64,000 nucleotides of DNA from Deltaproteobacteria bacterium. Its GTDB lineage: Bacteria > Desulfobacterota > Desulfobacteria > Desulfobacterales > Desulfosarcinaceae. The notes under the pieces were generated by a model that was not told the origin of the DNA, searched no databases, and saw only the letters and a list, made by a program, of their open reading frames with translations. The stretch spans positions 1-64,000 of the forward strand of contig JAKALP010000004.1 of NCBI GenBank assembly GCA_021824175.1, read 5' to 3'. How positions within the stretch are numbered: position 1 is the first letter of the stretch; each line of letters begins with the position of its first letter. Positions 8,424-18,451 of this stretch are shown piece after piece. The position numbers and the translations under genes are program-made.

Positions 8424-9044
8424 ATGAGCAGACCGCGCGCCGTTAAAAAAGAAGCGCCCTATCATCACGGGGATTTGCGCCGCGTCATACTCGAAACCGC
8501 GCTCGAATTACTGGCGGAAAAGGGCGAGTCTTCCGTCACCCTGCGCGAAATCGCGCGCCGGGCAGGGGTCAGTCATGCCGCGCCCTACCGGCATTTCAGC
8601 GATCATCGGGCGCTGCTGGCCGCGCTCAATGACGAGGGATTCATGGCCTTGCGCCACGCGCTGGAGGCGGCTACTGCCAAGGTGTCGGCCGCTGCGCCCG
8701 TTTCCCGCTTGCTGGTGGTGGCTGAAACTTACGTGGACTTTGCCGCCGCCAATCCTGCCCGTTATCGTTTGATGTTCGCCGGCCCGCGGCACGCCGCACC
8801 GGATGGAAGCAACGTGCCGGCCGAGGTTTTTGCTTATGTGGCCGGTCTGGTGGCCGAGGCCCAAGCCCAAGGGGCCTTGCGCCAGGAAAATGTGAAGCTG
8901 ATGACCAACATGATCTGGGCCACGGTGCACGGGATTGCCTCATTGGCGTTGAATCAACGTCTGGTGGGCACTGAGACCGGAGATAACTCTTCCACCCTGG
9001 CACGGGAAGCAATCGCCGCCCTGATCAAGGGGTTGGCGCCATAG
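8424..9044 (+). CDS. TetR-family transcriptional regulator with WHG-type C-terminal domain
   Basis: 206 aa from ATG 8424 (AGGA 6 bp upstream; ATG 8418 is two codons earlier). The TetR N-terminal helix-turn-helix is clear: ILETALELLAEKGESSVTLREIARRAGVSHAAPYRHFSDHRALL. The C-terminal ligand domain contains MIWATVHGIASL, the WHG motif. Binds DNA as a dimer in the cytoplasm; the likely sites are the palindromes between it and the divergent SDR gene. It is followed by the hydrolase gene after 40 bp, suggesting one transcript. The open frame extends upstream to 8094 but that part does not resemble the family. Confidence 0.93.
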   Translation: MSRPRAVKKEAPYHHGDLRRVILETALELLAEKGESSVTLREIARRAGVSHAAPYRHFSDHRALLAALNDEGFMALRHALEAATAKVSAAAPVSRLLVVAETYVDFAAANPARYRLMFAGPRHAAPDGSNVPAEVFAYVAGLVAEAQAQGALRQENVKLMTNMIWATVHGIASLALNQRLVGTETGDNSSTLAREAIAALIKGLAP

Positions 9045-9084
9045 CGCTCAAACAAAAGGACCATCTGAAGCGGAGAAGAATAAG

Positions 9085-10536
9085 ATGATTTTGAAACGAG
9101 CAGTAAAAATCACGCTTCTGGGGACTGCCGTGCTTCTCATGGCCCTGCTGGTCGCCACGGGTTGGTATCTCGGCCGGGCCATGCCCATCGGCGCGGGTTT
9201 CGTGGCCAAATATATCTGCTCCGCCGTGTTTATCTCCCATCGTGATCCGATCATTGCTTTTAAAGAAGATGTCGTTCCGGTCAATCCCCTGGCCCGTTTT
9301 GTCGACTATCGCATCGATCGCGGCCAGCTAAAGGTGCAAGCCACGGCCTTGGGCTTGTTTGCCCGACAGGCTATCTTCCGGGACGGTTGCGGCTGCACGC
9401 TGGTGGTCGGTACCACCGAAGAAAAGGTGCGCGCCCAGAAGATAGTAGAACCGGATTTTAACAAAAGCCGCCCCGTCCGGCCGCAGGACCAGCCCTGGCC
9501 CGAGGGTGCGCAAGGGGCTGTCGACGGAGCCGCCATGGGAGTTGATACCAACCGGCTTCAAAAAGCCTTGGACGCAGCCTTTACCGAACCTGGCCCGGAG
9601 AAGAAACGAAACACCCGCGCCGTTGTCGTCGTCTACCATGGCCGTTTGATCGCCGAGCGTTATGCCCCTGGATTTGACAAGGATATGCCGTTGCTGGGCT
9701 GGTCCATGGCCAAGAGCGTGACCAATGCCCTGGTGGGCATTCTGGTTCAAGAAGGCCGGTTCGATCCCTTGCGGCCGGCGCCGGTGCCCGAGTGGCGGAG
9801 CCCAGGCGATCCCAGGCGGCGGATTACCCTGGATCAACTGCTGCGTATGAGCAGCGGCTTGGCCTTCAAGGAAGTATATGCGCCCCTCTTCGATGCCACC
9901 ACCATGCTCTACGACAGCTATGACTTTGCCGCTTACGCGGCCGGCCGCCCCCTGGCCGGCCCGCCCGACAGCCGCTGGAACTACTCCAGCGGCACGGCCA
10001 ATATCGTGGCCCGCGTGGTACGGCAGACCGTAGAGAAGAATTACCCCTATTACTACTCATTTTTGTACCAGAAGCTGTTCGATCCCATCGGCATGTATAG
10101 CGCGGTTTTCGAGCCCGATGCGTCCGGCACCTTCGTGGGCTCTTCCTACCTGTTCGCCACGCCGCGGGACTGGGCCCGCTTTGGCCAGCTTTTCCTGCAG
10201 GACGGTGTCTGGCAGGGACAACAAATACTTCCCGAAGGCTGGGTCAAATACACTACCACGCCCACCGGCGGCGCGCCCAAAGGGCAATACGGCGCATTTT
10301 TCTGGCTCAATGCCGGGCAACGAGACAATCCCGCCCTGCGCCGCTGGCCCGACGCGCCCACCGATGCCTACGCGGCCCTGGGCTTTCAGGAACAGATGGT
10401 CATTGTCATACCCTCCCATCACGCGGTGTTGGTGCGCTTTGGCGCCACCTCGGATCGGTCCGCCTGGAATACCAACCACTTTATTCGGGATGTTTTGACG
10501 GCGCTGCAGGGGGGCGTTGGCGCGTTGGCCCGTTAG
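9085..10536 (+). CDS. Serine beta-lactamase-fold hydrolase (class C / esterase-like), membrane anchored
   Basis: 483 aa. An N-terminal hydrophobic segment (about residues 8-28) without a lipobox suggests a membrane anchor with the catalytic domain outside the cytoplasm. Catalytic motifs of the PF00144 family are present: Ser207-x-x-Lys210 (SMAK) and Tyr300 in NYSSG. About 150 residues precede the SxxK domain, more than in plain AmpC enzymes. Relatives include esterases, D-aminopeptidases and 6-aminohexanoate-dimer hydrolases; I cannot choose. Probably co-transcribed with the TetR gene. The last codons and the stop are part of an octamer repeat, so the C-terminus GVGALAR may be repeat-encoded. 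Confidence 0.88.
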   Translation: MILKRAVKITLLGTAVLLMALLVATGWYLGRAMPIGAGFVAKYICSAVFISHRDPIIAFKEDVVPVNPLARFVDYRIDRGQLKVQATALGLFARQAIFRDGCGCTLVVGTTEEKVRAQKIVEPDFNKSRPVRPQDQPWPEGAQGAVDGAAMGVDTNRLQKALDAAFTEPGPEKKRNTRAVVVVYHGRLIAERYAPGFDKDMPLLGWSMAKSVTNALVGILVQEGRFDPLRPAPVPEWRSPGDPRRRITLDQLLRMSSGLAFKEVYAPLFDATTMLYDSYDFAAYAAGRPLAGPPDSRWNYSSGTANIVARVVRQTVEKNYPYYYSFLYQKLFDPIGMYSAVFEPDASGTFVGSSYLFATPRDWARFGQLFLQDGVWQGQQILPEGWVKYTTTPTGGAPKGQYGAFFWLNAGQRDNPALRRWPDAPTDAYAALGFQEQMVIVIPSHHAVLVRFGATSDRSAWNTNHFIRDVLTALQGGVGALAR

Positions 10537-10605
10537 CCCGTTAGCCCGTTAGCCCGTTAGCCCGTTAGCCCGTTAGCCCGTTAGCCCGTTGGCTCGTTGG
10601 CTCGT
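10515..10605. repeat. Tandem octamer repeat, CCCGTTAG type
   Basis: About eleven 8-bp units, seven of them perfect CCCGTTAG from 10529, with degenerate CGTTGGCG units inside the hydrolase coding region before it and CTCGTTGG after. The hydrolase stop codon is the TAG of the first perfect unit. Confidence 0.9.
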
Positions 10606-10978
10606 TCTTTATATGGGCCGATAATAGCGATTTGCGTTCCCGGATTCCGGCAAAACGCGCGCATGGCCTCAAGTTGATAATTTTGGATTCATCCTTTATG
10701 ATCAAACAATTGTTGAAACCATCTGGATCTCACCTGTTTGAGCTGCCCGGCCGGTTTTCGCCTTTTCGGCCGGCAGCAACGCGCTGATTCTATCCACGTT
10801 GAATTGATAGGCTTCATTCGGAGAGCTGTGTGCCGTCCCTGTTGACTTGCGTTCTCAATCCAACAGGCGAGTGAAATGGCCGCGGCAAAATATCTCTGCC
10901 CCAAGGGAGGCGTCGGCCCTTGCAGGCCGATGATGGTATTGTTTTGGGGGCGGTTGAAATGGTCGATGCGAGGAAGAG
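10606..10978. other. Gap with one hairpin, no gene seen
   Basis: A stem CTGCC-GGCCG with CGGCCGGCAG (10743-10776, one bulged C, 13-nt loop) is the only clear structure. No convincing coding potential or promoter. Confidence 0.5.
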
Positions 10979-13774
10979 ATGATTGATGTGATCCCCATGG
11001 CGCGTTTCAGGGGTGACAGGAGCTGTCTTTATGGTCTGGCAGGGGTTGTGGTCTGGACGGCCCTGCTGGCCCTTTCCTTATCCTGGAATGGGTTCCAGGT
11101 GAATAAGAGCGTGATCGAAGCGGCCCGCATCCAGGCACGCAGCAATTACATGAAGGACGTGGTCTACCGTCGCTGGAATTCAATTCATGGCGGTGTATAC
11201 GCGCCGGTCACCGATTGGACGCCGCCCAACCCTTACCTGTCAGACACTCCCGAACGCGATGTCCAAACCCCCTCGGGAAAAGCGTTGACCAAAATCAACC
11301 CGGCCTACATGACCCGTCAGGCCTTTGAGCTGGGATTGGCGGAATACGGGTTGCGCGGCCATATCACCAGCCTCAACCCCATTCGGATAGAGAACGCCCC
11401 GGACACATGGGAGGCTGAGGCTCTGAAAGCCTTTGAAACCGGTAAAAAAGAAGTGGATACGCTGGAAACCTTGGATGGGCGCCAGTACCTGCGGCTCATG
11501 CGTCCACTGATAACCGAACAGAGCTGTCTGCCCTGTCATGCCCGGCAGGGGTATCGGTTGAATGAGATCCGCGGCGGCATCAGCGTGGCCGTGCCCACCC
11601 AGCCGTTTCAGGCCATTGCCGCTCAAAGACAAGGCCAACTTATCATCGTGCATGTGCTGCTCTGGCTGATTGGGATAGGGGGCATTGTGTTTGCGGCCCG
11701 CCGCCTGGCTCTTAGCCGGGCTAAACGCCGTGAAGCCGAGGAGGCCTTGCGCCAGACCTGCGCCGAAATGGAACAGCAGGTGGTGCAGAGAACCTTCGAT
11801 CTCAAAATGGCCAATGAGGCCTTGCAGGCGGATATCGCCAAGCGCAAGGCCACGGAAGAGCGCCTGCGCCGCAGCGAAACTCATCTGGCCGCGGCGCAGC
11901 ATGTGGCCCGCATGGGAAGCTGGATGCTGGAGTTGAAAACCCTGACCGGCCTGTGGTCGGAGGAGATGTTTCGCATCACGGGATTTGATCCGGCGGAGGG
12001 AACGCCGCCATTATCACAGTTCATCGAAATGTTGCATCCCGACGACCGTCCCATCCAGGCCCGCCTGCATGAGCGTCTGCTCGCCACGGGACAAGCCGAG
12101 CAGGCGGAATTCAGAACCAACCCCCAAAGGGGACCGGTCAAATACCTGCTCGCCAGGGCCGACGTGGTGCGCGATGGAAATGGGGAGATCACTGCTTTTG
12201 TGGGGACGCTGCAGGATATCACCGAACACAAGGTGGTCACTGACGCCATCGAAGCGGAGAAGAAAAAATTTCAGACCCTGATCGATGAATCCCCCTTTGC
12301 CGTGGCCCTGGTGGATCAAGGCCAGCGCTTCAGATATCTCAACCCCAGATTCAAAGAGGTCTTCGGCTATTCCATACAAGAGATTCCCACCCGCCATGAC
12401 TGGTTTCAGGTCGCTTACCCTGATCCGGCCTACCGTCAGAAGGTGATAGCCTCCTGGCAGCAGGCTGGGCAACACGCCAATCCCGGCATGATCCGCAATC
12501 AGTCATGGCAAGTGCGGTGCAAGGACGGCGCGCATAAGTGGGTTCAAATCAGCACGGCCTATCTGGCCAGCGGCGAAACCATCATCACCTACGAAGATAT
12601 CAGTGAACGTTTGTCCATGGAAGAGCGGCTCCGGCAATCCCAGAAGATGGAGGCCATCGGCACCCTGGCCGGCGGTATCGCCCATGACTTCAACAATATT
12701 CTGTCGGCTATCCTCGGGTATGCCGAGCTGGTCAAAGCCGACGCGCTGCCTGAAAGCGCCACCGCGGCCTACATCGGCGAAGTAATTCGGGCGGGTGTGC
12801 GGGCCCGCAACCTGATTCAACATATCCTGGACTTCAGCCGCCAATCCAAACCTGAAAAGGCGCCGCTGGCCCTGCACCTGGTGGTCAAGGAAACCCTCTC
12901 CTTGCTAAGGGCCACGATTCCGGCCTCCATTACCATCCATCAGCAGATCACCGCTTCCGGCATGGTGTTGGGCGATTCCAACCAGATGCACCAGGTGGTA
13001 ATGAATTTGTGCACCAATGCCTGTCAGGCCATGCGCATGAAAGAGGGCACATTGGGGATTTCCCTCAAGCCCATTACGTTGGATATCGAAGAGGTGGGGC
13101 GCTATCCTGAACTTCGTCCCGGGCCATACCTGCAGCTCTCGGTCAGCGACACCGGCTGCGGCATCACCCCCGATATCATCCAAAGAATCTTCGATCCTTA
13201 CTTTACCACCAAGCCCCAGGGCGAGGGGACCGGCTTGGGGTTGTCGGTGATTCACGGCATTGTCAAAGATCATGGCGGCGCCATCACCGTCTACAGTGAA
13301 CCGGGCAAAGGGTCGACCTTCCATGCTTATCTGCCGCTGATCGAATCCGGCCAGGCCGGTGCGGAGGCTCAGCCCGAGCCGCCGTTGCCCAGGGGCCGCG
13401 AGCGCATTCTGTTTGTGGATGATGAGCCGTCCTTGATTGAAGTGAGCAAAAGGATGCTCTCCACCTTGGGGTATCAGGTGGAGACCCGTTCCAGCGGGAA
13501 TGAAGCACTCGCCCTGCTGCGCGAAGCGCCATTGAATTTTGACCTGCTGATCACCGACATGACCATGCCATACATGACCGGCCTTGAACTGGCCGAAGAA
13601 GTACTTCGCTTCCGGCCCGATCTGCCCATCATCGTCTGCACCGGTTTCAGTTATGCCATCACCGAACAAAAAGCCAAGGCCATCGGCATCCGCCAAATGG
13701 TCATGAAACCGCTGATTTTGCGGGAGCTGGCGGATATTGTGCGGCGGGTGCTGGATGTGAAAGATGCGCGTTAG
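10979..13774 (+). CDS. Hybrid sensor histidine kinase with heme-binding DUF3365 domain
   Basis: 931 aa. Order: TM1 (about 18-36); periplasmic DUF3365/Tll0287-like domain with a heme c site CLPCH at 183-187; TM2 (about 220-240); a coiled coil; two PAS domains (about 300-420 and 430-545); HisKA with His569 (GIAHDFNNILSAILG); HATPase (DTGCGI, GTGLGLS); and a C-terminal receiver with Asp860 (TDMTMP). Known role of such domains: heme-linked sensing of redox state or a small gas, driving a phosphorelay. There is no output domain and no regulator gene adjacent, so phosphate must go to an unlinked partner. Start ATG 10979 follows GAGGAAGAG. Its C-terminal half is close to that of the kinase at 47176. 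Confidence 0.93.
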   Translation: MIDVIPMARFRGDRSCLYGLAGVVVWTALLALSLSWNGFQVNKSVIEAARIQARSNYMKDVVYRRWNSIHGGVYAPVTDWTPPNPYLSDTPERDVQTPSGKALTKINPAYMTRQAFELGLAEYGLRGHITSLNPIRIENAPDTWEAEALKAFETGKKEVDTLETLDGRQYLRLMRPLITEQSCLPCHARQGYRLNEIRGGISVAVPTQPFQAIAAQRQGQLIIVHVLLWLIGIGGIVFAARRLALSRAKRREAEEALRQTCAEMEQQVVQRTFDLKMANEALQADIAKRKATEERLRRSETHLAAAQHVARMGSWMLELKTLTGLWSEEMFRITGFDPAEGTPPLSQFIEMLHPDDRPIQARLHERLLATGQAEQAEFRTNPQRGPVKYLLARADVVRDGNGEITAFVGTLQDITEHKVVTDAIEAEKKKFQTLIDESPFAVALVDQGQRFRYLNPRFKEVFGYSIQEIPTRHDWFQVAYPDPAYRQKVIASWQQAGQHANPGMIRNQSWQVRCKDGAHKWVQISTAYLASGETIITYEDISERLSMEERLRQSQKMEAIGTLAGGIAHDFNNILSAILGYAELVKADALPESATAAYIGEVIRAGVRARNLIQHILDFSRQSKPEKAPLALHLVVKETLSLLRATIPASITIHQQITASGMVLGDSNQMHQVVMNLCTNACQAMRMKEGTLGISLKPITLDIEEVGRYPELRPGPYLQLSVSDTGCGITPDIIQRIFDPYFTTKPQGEGTGLGLSVIHGIVKDHGGAITVYSEPGKGSTFHAYLPLIESGQAGAEAQPEPPLPRGRERILFVDDEPSLIEVSKRMLSTLGYQVETRSSGNEALALLREAPLNFDLLITDMTMPYMTGLELAEEVLRFRPDLPIIVCTGFSYAITEQKAKAIGIRQMVMKPLILRELADIVRRVLDVKDAR

Positions 13775-13822
13775 CCCGTGGCCCGTTCGCCCGTTTGTCC
13801 GTTAGCACGTTGGCCCGTGGAC
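13769..13822. repeat. Degenerate octamer repeat, CGTTAGCC type
   Basis: Units CGTTAGCC, CGTGGCC, CGTTCGCC, CGTTTGTC, CGTTAGCA, CGTTGGCC. The stop TAG of the kinase is in the first unit, as at 10515-10605. Confidence 0.8.
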
Positions 13823-13991
13823 TTAATTTCAATCTTCCGGCAAGGTGAAGCTGACTCTTTTGAGCCAAAGACCCTGGATGGCCGCTACAGCTTGTCCCAT
13901 ATTTATGCGTGACCTCATGATGAAGAAAAGAGCGAAAGCTCCAATTGGAAAACCGCGGTCTGGCTGGTGGATCGCAGATCCTCGAAGTGAT

Positions 13992-14012
13992 TTGTGGCGC
14001 CTCACGCCACAA
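13992..14012. repeat. Short perfect hairpin
   Basis: TTGTGGCG pairs with CGCCACAA around a 5-nt loop. It overlaps the end of the possible gene remnant on the minus strand. Confidence 0.5.
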
Positions 14013-14091
14013 GCCCCTGCTCGACCATGAGTTCGTGGTAGACGAGTTGGTCGATTTGATTTGTCGGTATCTTTTTGATTAAGTAAAGCGA
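14002..14091 (-). pseudogene. Possible remnant of a restriction-modification C-terminus
   Basis: A 29-codon open stretch encodes LIKKIPTNQIDQLVYHEL followed by MVEQGLVA and a stop. It resembles the (E)IDxLVYxLYxL tails of some type II/IIG restriction-modification proteins. No start codon or upstream homology remains, since an octamer tract begins just upstream. Very short, so chance is possible. The rest of the gap 13823-14188 shows nothing else. Confidence 0.22.
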
Positions 14092-14097
14092 TTATCG

Positions 14098-14170
14098 TTG
14101 ATTGGTTGATCGGTGGGGCTCACCGGTACGAATCAACCAAGTCACGAATCAATCAATCGATCGACCAAGT
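14098..14170. repeat. Inverted octamer tracts (GTTGATTG type)
   Basis: GTTGATTG, GTTGATCG, then GTGGGGCTCACCG, then GAATCAACCAAG and GAATCAATCAAT. Forms an imperfect hairpin ending about 5 bp before the tag ribosome site. Confidence 0.75.
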
Positions 14171-14188
14171 CCACAGGAGGACCTCACC

Positions 14189-14752
14189 ATGACCCGTTGC
14201 CCCTGGCCCGCCCAAGACCCTCTGATGATCCAGTACCACGACCAGGAGTGGGGGGTGCCGGTGCGCGATGACCGCCTCTGGATGGAGCACATCATCCTGG
14301 ATGCCTTTCAAGCCGGTTTGTCCTGGCGCACGATTCTGCATAAGCGGGAAGCATTTCGCGAAGTCTTCTTTAATTTTGAACCACAGCGGGTGGCGCGCAT
14401 GAGCGCCAAGCAAATCGAAGCGGCCGGCCAGAACGCGGCCATCGTGCGCAACCGCCAGAAGATCCGGGCGGCGGTGAACAACGCGGCCCAGCTTTTGCGA
14501 TTGGCCGAGCAGCACGGCTCGTTCAGCAATTTCATCTGGTCGTTTTCCGATGGCAAAGTAGTTCAAAACCGCTGGAAGAAGATAGAAGAGATTCCGGCGA
14601 CCTCGCCTTTGTCCGACCAGGTCAGCAAAGTCCTCAAACAGGCCGGATTTTCTTTTGTGGGCAGCACCATCTGCTACGCCTTTTTACAGGCCGCCGGCGT
14701 GGTCAATGACCATCTGGTGAGTTGTTTCCGTCATAAGGAGTTGATTGGTTAA
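14189..14752 (+). CDS. tag: DNA-3-methyladenine glycosylase I
   Basis: 187 aa from ATG 14189 with ACAGGAGG upstream. Excises 3-methyladenine in base-excision repair. Seen: MTRCPW with the zinc Cys4, YHDQEWG with His17, ILDAFQAGLSW substrate pocket, and the C-terminal HLVSC that supplies the other His and Cys zinc ligands. Length and motif order match Tag exactly. Its stop TAA lies in the second unit of the following octamer tract. Confidence 0.96.
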   Translation: MTRCPWPAQDPLMIQYHDQEWGVPVRDDRLWMEHIILDAFQAGLSWRTILHKREAFREVFFNFEPQRVARMSAKQIEAAGQNAAIVRNRQKIRAAVNNAAQLLRLAEQHGSFSNFIWSFSDGKVVQNRWKKIEEIPATSPLSDQVSKVLKQAGFSFVGSTICYAFLQAAGVVNDHLVSCFRHKELIG

Positions 14753-14818
14753 TTCGTTGATTCGTTGATTGGTAGCGTAGGGTTCTCCACCGTTTAACGA
14801 ATCAACCAATCAACCAAC
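14740..14818. repeat. Inverted octamer tracts between tag and the DMT gene
   Basis: GTTGATTG, GTTAATTC, GTTGATTC, GTTGATTG (14740-14771), then AACGAATCAACCAATCAACCAA (14796-14817) as the reverse complement. Stem of about 20 bp, loop about 25 nt. Confidence 0.85.
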
Positions 14819-14834
14819 CCCTTCGGAGTTCTCC

Positions 14835-15275
14835 ATGCAACCTTCAATCACCATATTGTCTTCCCTGCTGGTCGGCGCCCTGCTGTCGATCTATCTGCCC
14901 ATGAACAGCATGGTTTCCCGCCATCTGGGTTCGGCCATCACGGCCAATATTACTTTCTTCTTCATGGCCCTGGTCACCTCCATCGCCTTATTCTTCCTCT
15001 GGGGGGATCAGGCCACTCTGTCACGGCTCAAAACCGTGCCGCCCTATCTCTATCTGACTGGTTTCGTCAGCGCTTTTATTGTTCTGGCCACCACCTATCT
15101 GATTCCACGCATGGGAGTGCGCCATTTTTTTATTCTGACCATCAGCGGACAGATCTTGACCGCTCTGGTGGTCAGCCATTTCGGATTATTACAGACCCCC
15201 ACCGATCCGGTCAGCGCTAAAAAGCTTCTCGGTGCGGTGCTGGTGGTGTTGGGGGCTCTGTTTTCAACCTTGTAG
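14835..15275 (+). CDS. DMT-superfamily membrane protein (YdcZ/DUF606-like)
   Basis: 146 aa with five hydrophobic segments (about 7-27, 36-55, 70-90, 95-115, 128-146). The pattern LSSLLVGALLSIYLPMNSMVSRHLGS, then FFFMALVTS, and the final GAVLVVLGALFSTL matches the YdcZ/DUF606 half-transporter family, members of which act as small inner-membrane transporters of unknown substrate. ATG 14835 is 8 bp after a CGGAG. Convergent with the kinase at 15283 and only 7 bp from its end. Confidence 0.82.
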   Translation: MQPSITILSSLLVGALLSIYLPMNSMVSRHLGSAITANITFFFMALVTSIALFFLWGDQATLSRLKTVPPYLYLTGFVSAFIVLATTYLIPRMGVRHFFILTISGQILTALVVSHFGLLQTPTDPVSAKKLLGAVLVVLGALFSTL

Positions 15276-15282
15276 GGACGGT

Positions 15283-18042
15283 TTACTTCTGATCCAATAC
15301 TTCCCGGACCTTGGCGGAGAGATCTTTTTTGATGAAGGGTTTTTGAAGGAAGTGCACGCCTGCGTCCAGCACGCCGAGGTTGGCGATGGCGTTGGCGGGA
15401 TAGCCGGAGATGTACAGCACTTTGATTTGGGGACGCAGGGCCAGCAGGCTTTGGGCCAGCTCATTACCGTTCATGCCGGGCATGATCACGTCGGTCATCA
15501 GCAGGTGAATGGCGCCGTCATTCCTGCCGGCCAGCTGGAGAGCATCGGCCGGCGTGTTGGCGGCCAGCACGGTGTAGCCGTCCCTTTCCAGCATCTTTTG
15601 CGTCAAAGACAGGACCGCCGGTTCGTCTTCCACCAGCAAAATGGTTTCTTTTCCGCTGGCGGCCGCCTTGGGCGGAGGCTCAATACTATCCTGGCTGGTC
15701 TCCCCGTTAAACCGGGGCAGGTAAATCGTAAAACACGACCCTCGGCCCGGTTCGCTTTCGGCCTTGATAAAACCATTATTTTGCCGCACGCTGCCATAGA
15801 TCATGGCCAAACCCAGACCCGTGCCTTGGCCGACCCCTTTGGTCGTAAAAAATGGTTCAAAGACATGGGCCAGGACTTCCTTGTCCATGCCACAGCCGTT
15901 GTCGCGGACGGACAGCCATACATAGTCACCGAGCAGAGCGCCGGGATGGGTGGCGCAATCTTCGGCGTCAAAGCTGCGGTTGCCCGTGGTAATGGTGATG
16001 GCGCCGTCGCCCGCAATGGCGTCCCGGGCGTTGATGCACAGATTGGCCAGGATCTGATCGATCTGGCTGGGGTCCACCCGCACGGGCCATAACCCCTGGG
16101 CTGGTCGCCAATCGATCTGAATCTGCTCGCCGATAATGGGTTGCAGCATTTTATACATGCCGGTGATGGCTTCATTGAGATTCAGCACTTTGGGCGCAAC
16201 GGTCTGTTTGCGGGCAAAGGCCAGCAGTTGGCGCGTCACCTTGGCGGAACGCAGCGCGGCCGTGATGATCTCCTGCAGATCGGAGTACAACGCATCCGCC
16301 GGATTGATTTTGGTTTGGGCCAGTTCGGCATAACCGAGAATCACATTGAGCATATTGTTGAAGTCGTGGGCTACGCCGCCGGCCAAGCGGCCCACTGACT
16401 CCAGCTTCTGGGACTGCTGGAGTTGAGACTGGAGTTGAAGCTTTTCTTCTTCAGCCCGCTTGCGCTCGGTAATGTCGGTGATGAAGTTGAGGGTGCATGG
16501 CTTGCCCTCTATTTCCACAATCTCCGTGCAGGTCAGGAAGTAGTGCGTTTTGCCGTCCGGTGATCGCCAGATCAGAGGATAATCCTTTAGAAACCCTTGC
16601 CTGGTCAGCGTTTTGACATACTGCCGCCGATGTTCCGGGTCCATCCAGATCTTCAGTTCGTTGGAGGTGTGGCCGATTACTTCTTCTTTGCGCATTCCGG
16701 CGATCTCTAGAAAGACATCGTTGACGTCCACATAGCGGCCATCGGCCATATTGGCGATGGTGATCGACAGGGGGCAGGCGCGGAAGACTTGGGCGAATTT
16801 CTGCTCGGATTGTTTCAACACCTTTTCGGCCAATTTGCGCTCGGTGGTATTGTGCACCAGCACCAGAAAGTATTGCAAGGCGCCGCTGATCTCATCCCGG
16901 ATTCCCGAGACTATGACACTGGCCCAAATTTCTTCTCCGTTTTTATGAAGATAGCGTTTTTCGGTTTGATAAATGGGGATTTCGCCCCGCAGAAGACGAC
17001 CCACATTCTCCACATCCCGCCGGCGATACTCCGGGTGGGTGATGTCGCCGAAGGTCATGGCGCGGAATTCATTCTCCGAATATCCCAGCATGCGGCAAAA
17101 GGCCGGATTGGCGCGCTCGAACTTGAAGTCCGGCGAGATCATGACAATTCCCATTTGGGCTTCTTCAAAGACCTTCCTGAAGCGCTCCTCACTTTGGGCC
17201 AGCGCCCGTTCGGCTTGCTTGCGCTCGGTAATATCGGTGATGAAATTGAAACTGCACGGATCGCCTTCAAGTTCGATGATTTCACTGGAAAGTAGGAAAT
17301 CGCGAATCTCGCCTGAACGCATGCGGAACTGGCTGGGAAAATCGCGTAAATAACCATTGCGCGTGAGTTCCTTAATATATCGCTCACGGTCGTTCTCATT
17401 GACCCATACGCTTATTCCGGTGGAGGTACGGCCGATCACCTCCTCTTTACTGAAGCCGGTTCTCTTCAGGAAACTTTCGTTTACTTCGATGAACTTGCCA
17501 TCTTCCATGGAGGCAATGGAGATGAGCTCAGGGAAGGCTAAAAATGCTTTGGCAAGTTTCTCTTCAGCCAGTTTGCGTTCAGTGATGTCGATTTCAACTC
17601 CATCCCATACCAACAGACCGTCGGTCTGATAGCGGGGGGTTGAGGTGTACTCGAACCAGCGCAAGCGGCCGCTGGGCAGGCGGCTCTGGACTTCTACTTT
17701 CAGGGGAGTCAAGCTCTTCAGGGCTTGCTCTTCGTGTTGCCGGACCAGATCAGTGTATGCCGGCAGAAATTGCCGGTAAATGACGCCCGCGTCGGCCAGC
17801 ACCGATTCTACGGTCACTTCGTTAAGACGTTCCACAGCCCGGCTGATAAAGGTGAAGCGGCGGCCGCCATCAGGTTCCGCCATGATCTGGTAGACCACGG
17901 CATGGGGCAAATTGTCGATCAGATGGCCCAGCATATGCTCGCTTTCGCGAAGCCGTTCCTCGCTTTGGCGCAGCTTATCTTCGCTCTGTTTGAGCCTGTC
18001 GGCGGATACGGTTTTGGGGTGGTCATGATCTTTTTTGGCCAC
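15283..18042 (-). CDS. Soluble multi-PAS hybrid sensor histidine kinase
   Basis: 919 aa from GTG 18042, with CAGGAA 7 bp upstream. No membrane segment, so cytoplasmic. Order: short coiled coil with QSE(E/D) repeats (18-40), four PAS/PAC units (about 42-155, 160-275, 285-405, 410-525, each closing in a DITERK- or NTTERK-like motif), HisKA with His559 ([15 protein letters not shown]), HATPase ([15 protein letters not shown]) and a receiver with Asp851 ([10 protein letters not shown]). PAS2 and PAS4 are clearly similar to each other (EEVIGx[13 protein letters not shown]), indicating internal duplication. Input signal and output partner unknown; no regulator gene is adjacent. Confidence 0.95.
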   Translation of the reverse strand: MAKKDHDHPKTVSADRLKQSEDKLRQSEERLRESEHMLGHLIDNLPHAVVYQIMAEPDGGRRFTFISRAVERLNEVTVESVLADAGVIYRQFLPAYTDLVRQHEEQALKSLTPLKVEVQSRLPSGRLRWFEYTSTPRYQTDGLLVWDGVEIDITERKLAEEKLAKAFLAFPELISIASMEDGKFIEVNESFLKRTGFSKEEVIGRTSTGISVWVNENDRERYIKELTRNGYLRDFPSQFRMRSGEIRDFLLSSEIIELEGDPCSFNFITDITERKQAERALAQSEERFRKVFEEAQMGIVMISPDFKFERANPAFCRMLGYSENEFRAMTFGDITHPEYRRRDVENVGRLLRGEIPIYQTEKRYLHKNGEEIWASVIVSGIRDEISGALQYFLVLVHNTTERKLAEKVLKQSEQKFAQVFRACPLSITIANMADGRYVDVNDVFLEIAGMRKEEVIGHTSNELKIWMDPEHRRQYVKTLTRQGFLKDYPLIWRSPDGKTHYFLTCTEIVEIEGKPCTLNFITDITERKRAEEEKLQLQSQLQQSQKLESVGRLAGGVAHDFNNMLNVILGYAELAQTKINPADALYSDLQEIITAALRSAKVTRQLLAFARKQTVAPKVLNLNEAITGMYKMLQPIIGEQIQIDWRPAQGLWPVRVDPSQIDQILANLCINARDAIAGDGAITITTGNRSFDAEDCATHPGALLGDYVWLSVRDNGCGMDKEVLAHVFEPFFTTKGVGQGTGLGLAMIYGSVRQNNGFIKAESEPGRGSCFTIYLPRFNGETSQDSIEPPPKAAASGKETILLVEDEPAVLSLTQKMLERDGYTVLAANTPADALQLAGRNDGAIHLLMTDVIMPGMNGNELAQSLLALRPQIKVLYISGYPANAIANLGVLDAGVHFLQKPFIKKDLSAKVREVLDQK

Positions 18043-18303
18043 GGCGATTCCTGATAGCGGTTATACTGCTTGATGGTGTGGTGCGTGCTTAATAAACAAG
18101 TCCCGGCCACCGGTCCCAAGCCTTAACAGCGAAGATGAGCAGAAGACCATCCGAGAAACCGGAGCCGCTGAACGTTTTGGCGCAACATCGAATTTTATCA
18201 TAGTGCGACAGGCCATCGGCGTCAACTTTGGGCAAAGGAAGGAGCAGGTTGACCGCATTTGAAATATGGTGCGGCCGGCCTTGGTCAAAGACATCGTTAA
18301 TGT

Positions 18304-18356
18304 AACCGCGAATGGGCGCGAATAGGGCTATTTTCCATTGGCGTTCATTCGCGGTT
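18304..18356. repeat. Inverted repeat AACCGCGAATG
   Basis: Perfect 11-bp arms, AACCGCGAATG and CATTCGCGGTT, around 31 nt that again contain GCGCGAAT-like words. This word type recurs as dispersed palindromes in many bacterial genomes (from memory). Confidence 0.75.
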
Positions 18357-18451
18357 CATATCGTTTTGGCCGCAACACGGCTCAATTCATCAAATGCGGA
18401 TACCCTGACATGCGGTGAGTCGAAACCACGTGGGTTGCCTGCTGGGCCTTG

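Noticed and set aside
10529-10592. CCCGTTAG tract as a CRISPR array
   Set aside because: Units are 8 bp and directly adjacent, with no spacers and no cas genes.
10689-10904. 71-codon minus-strand ORF
   Set aside because: No start signal, no family features; overlaps a hairpin.
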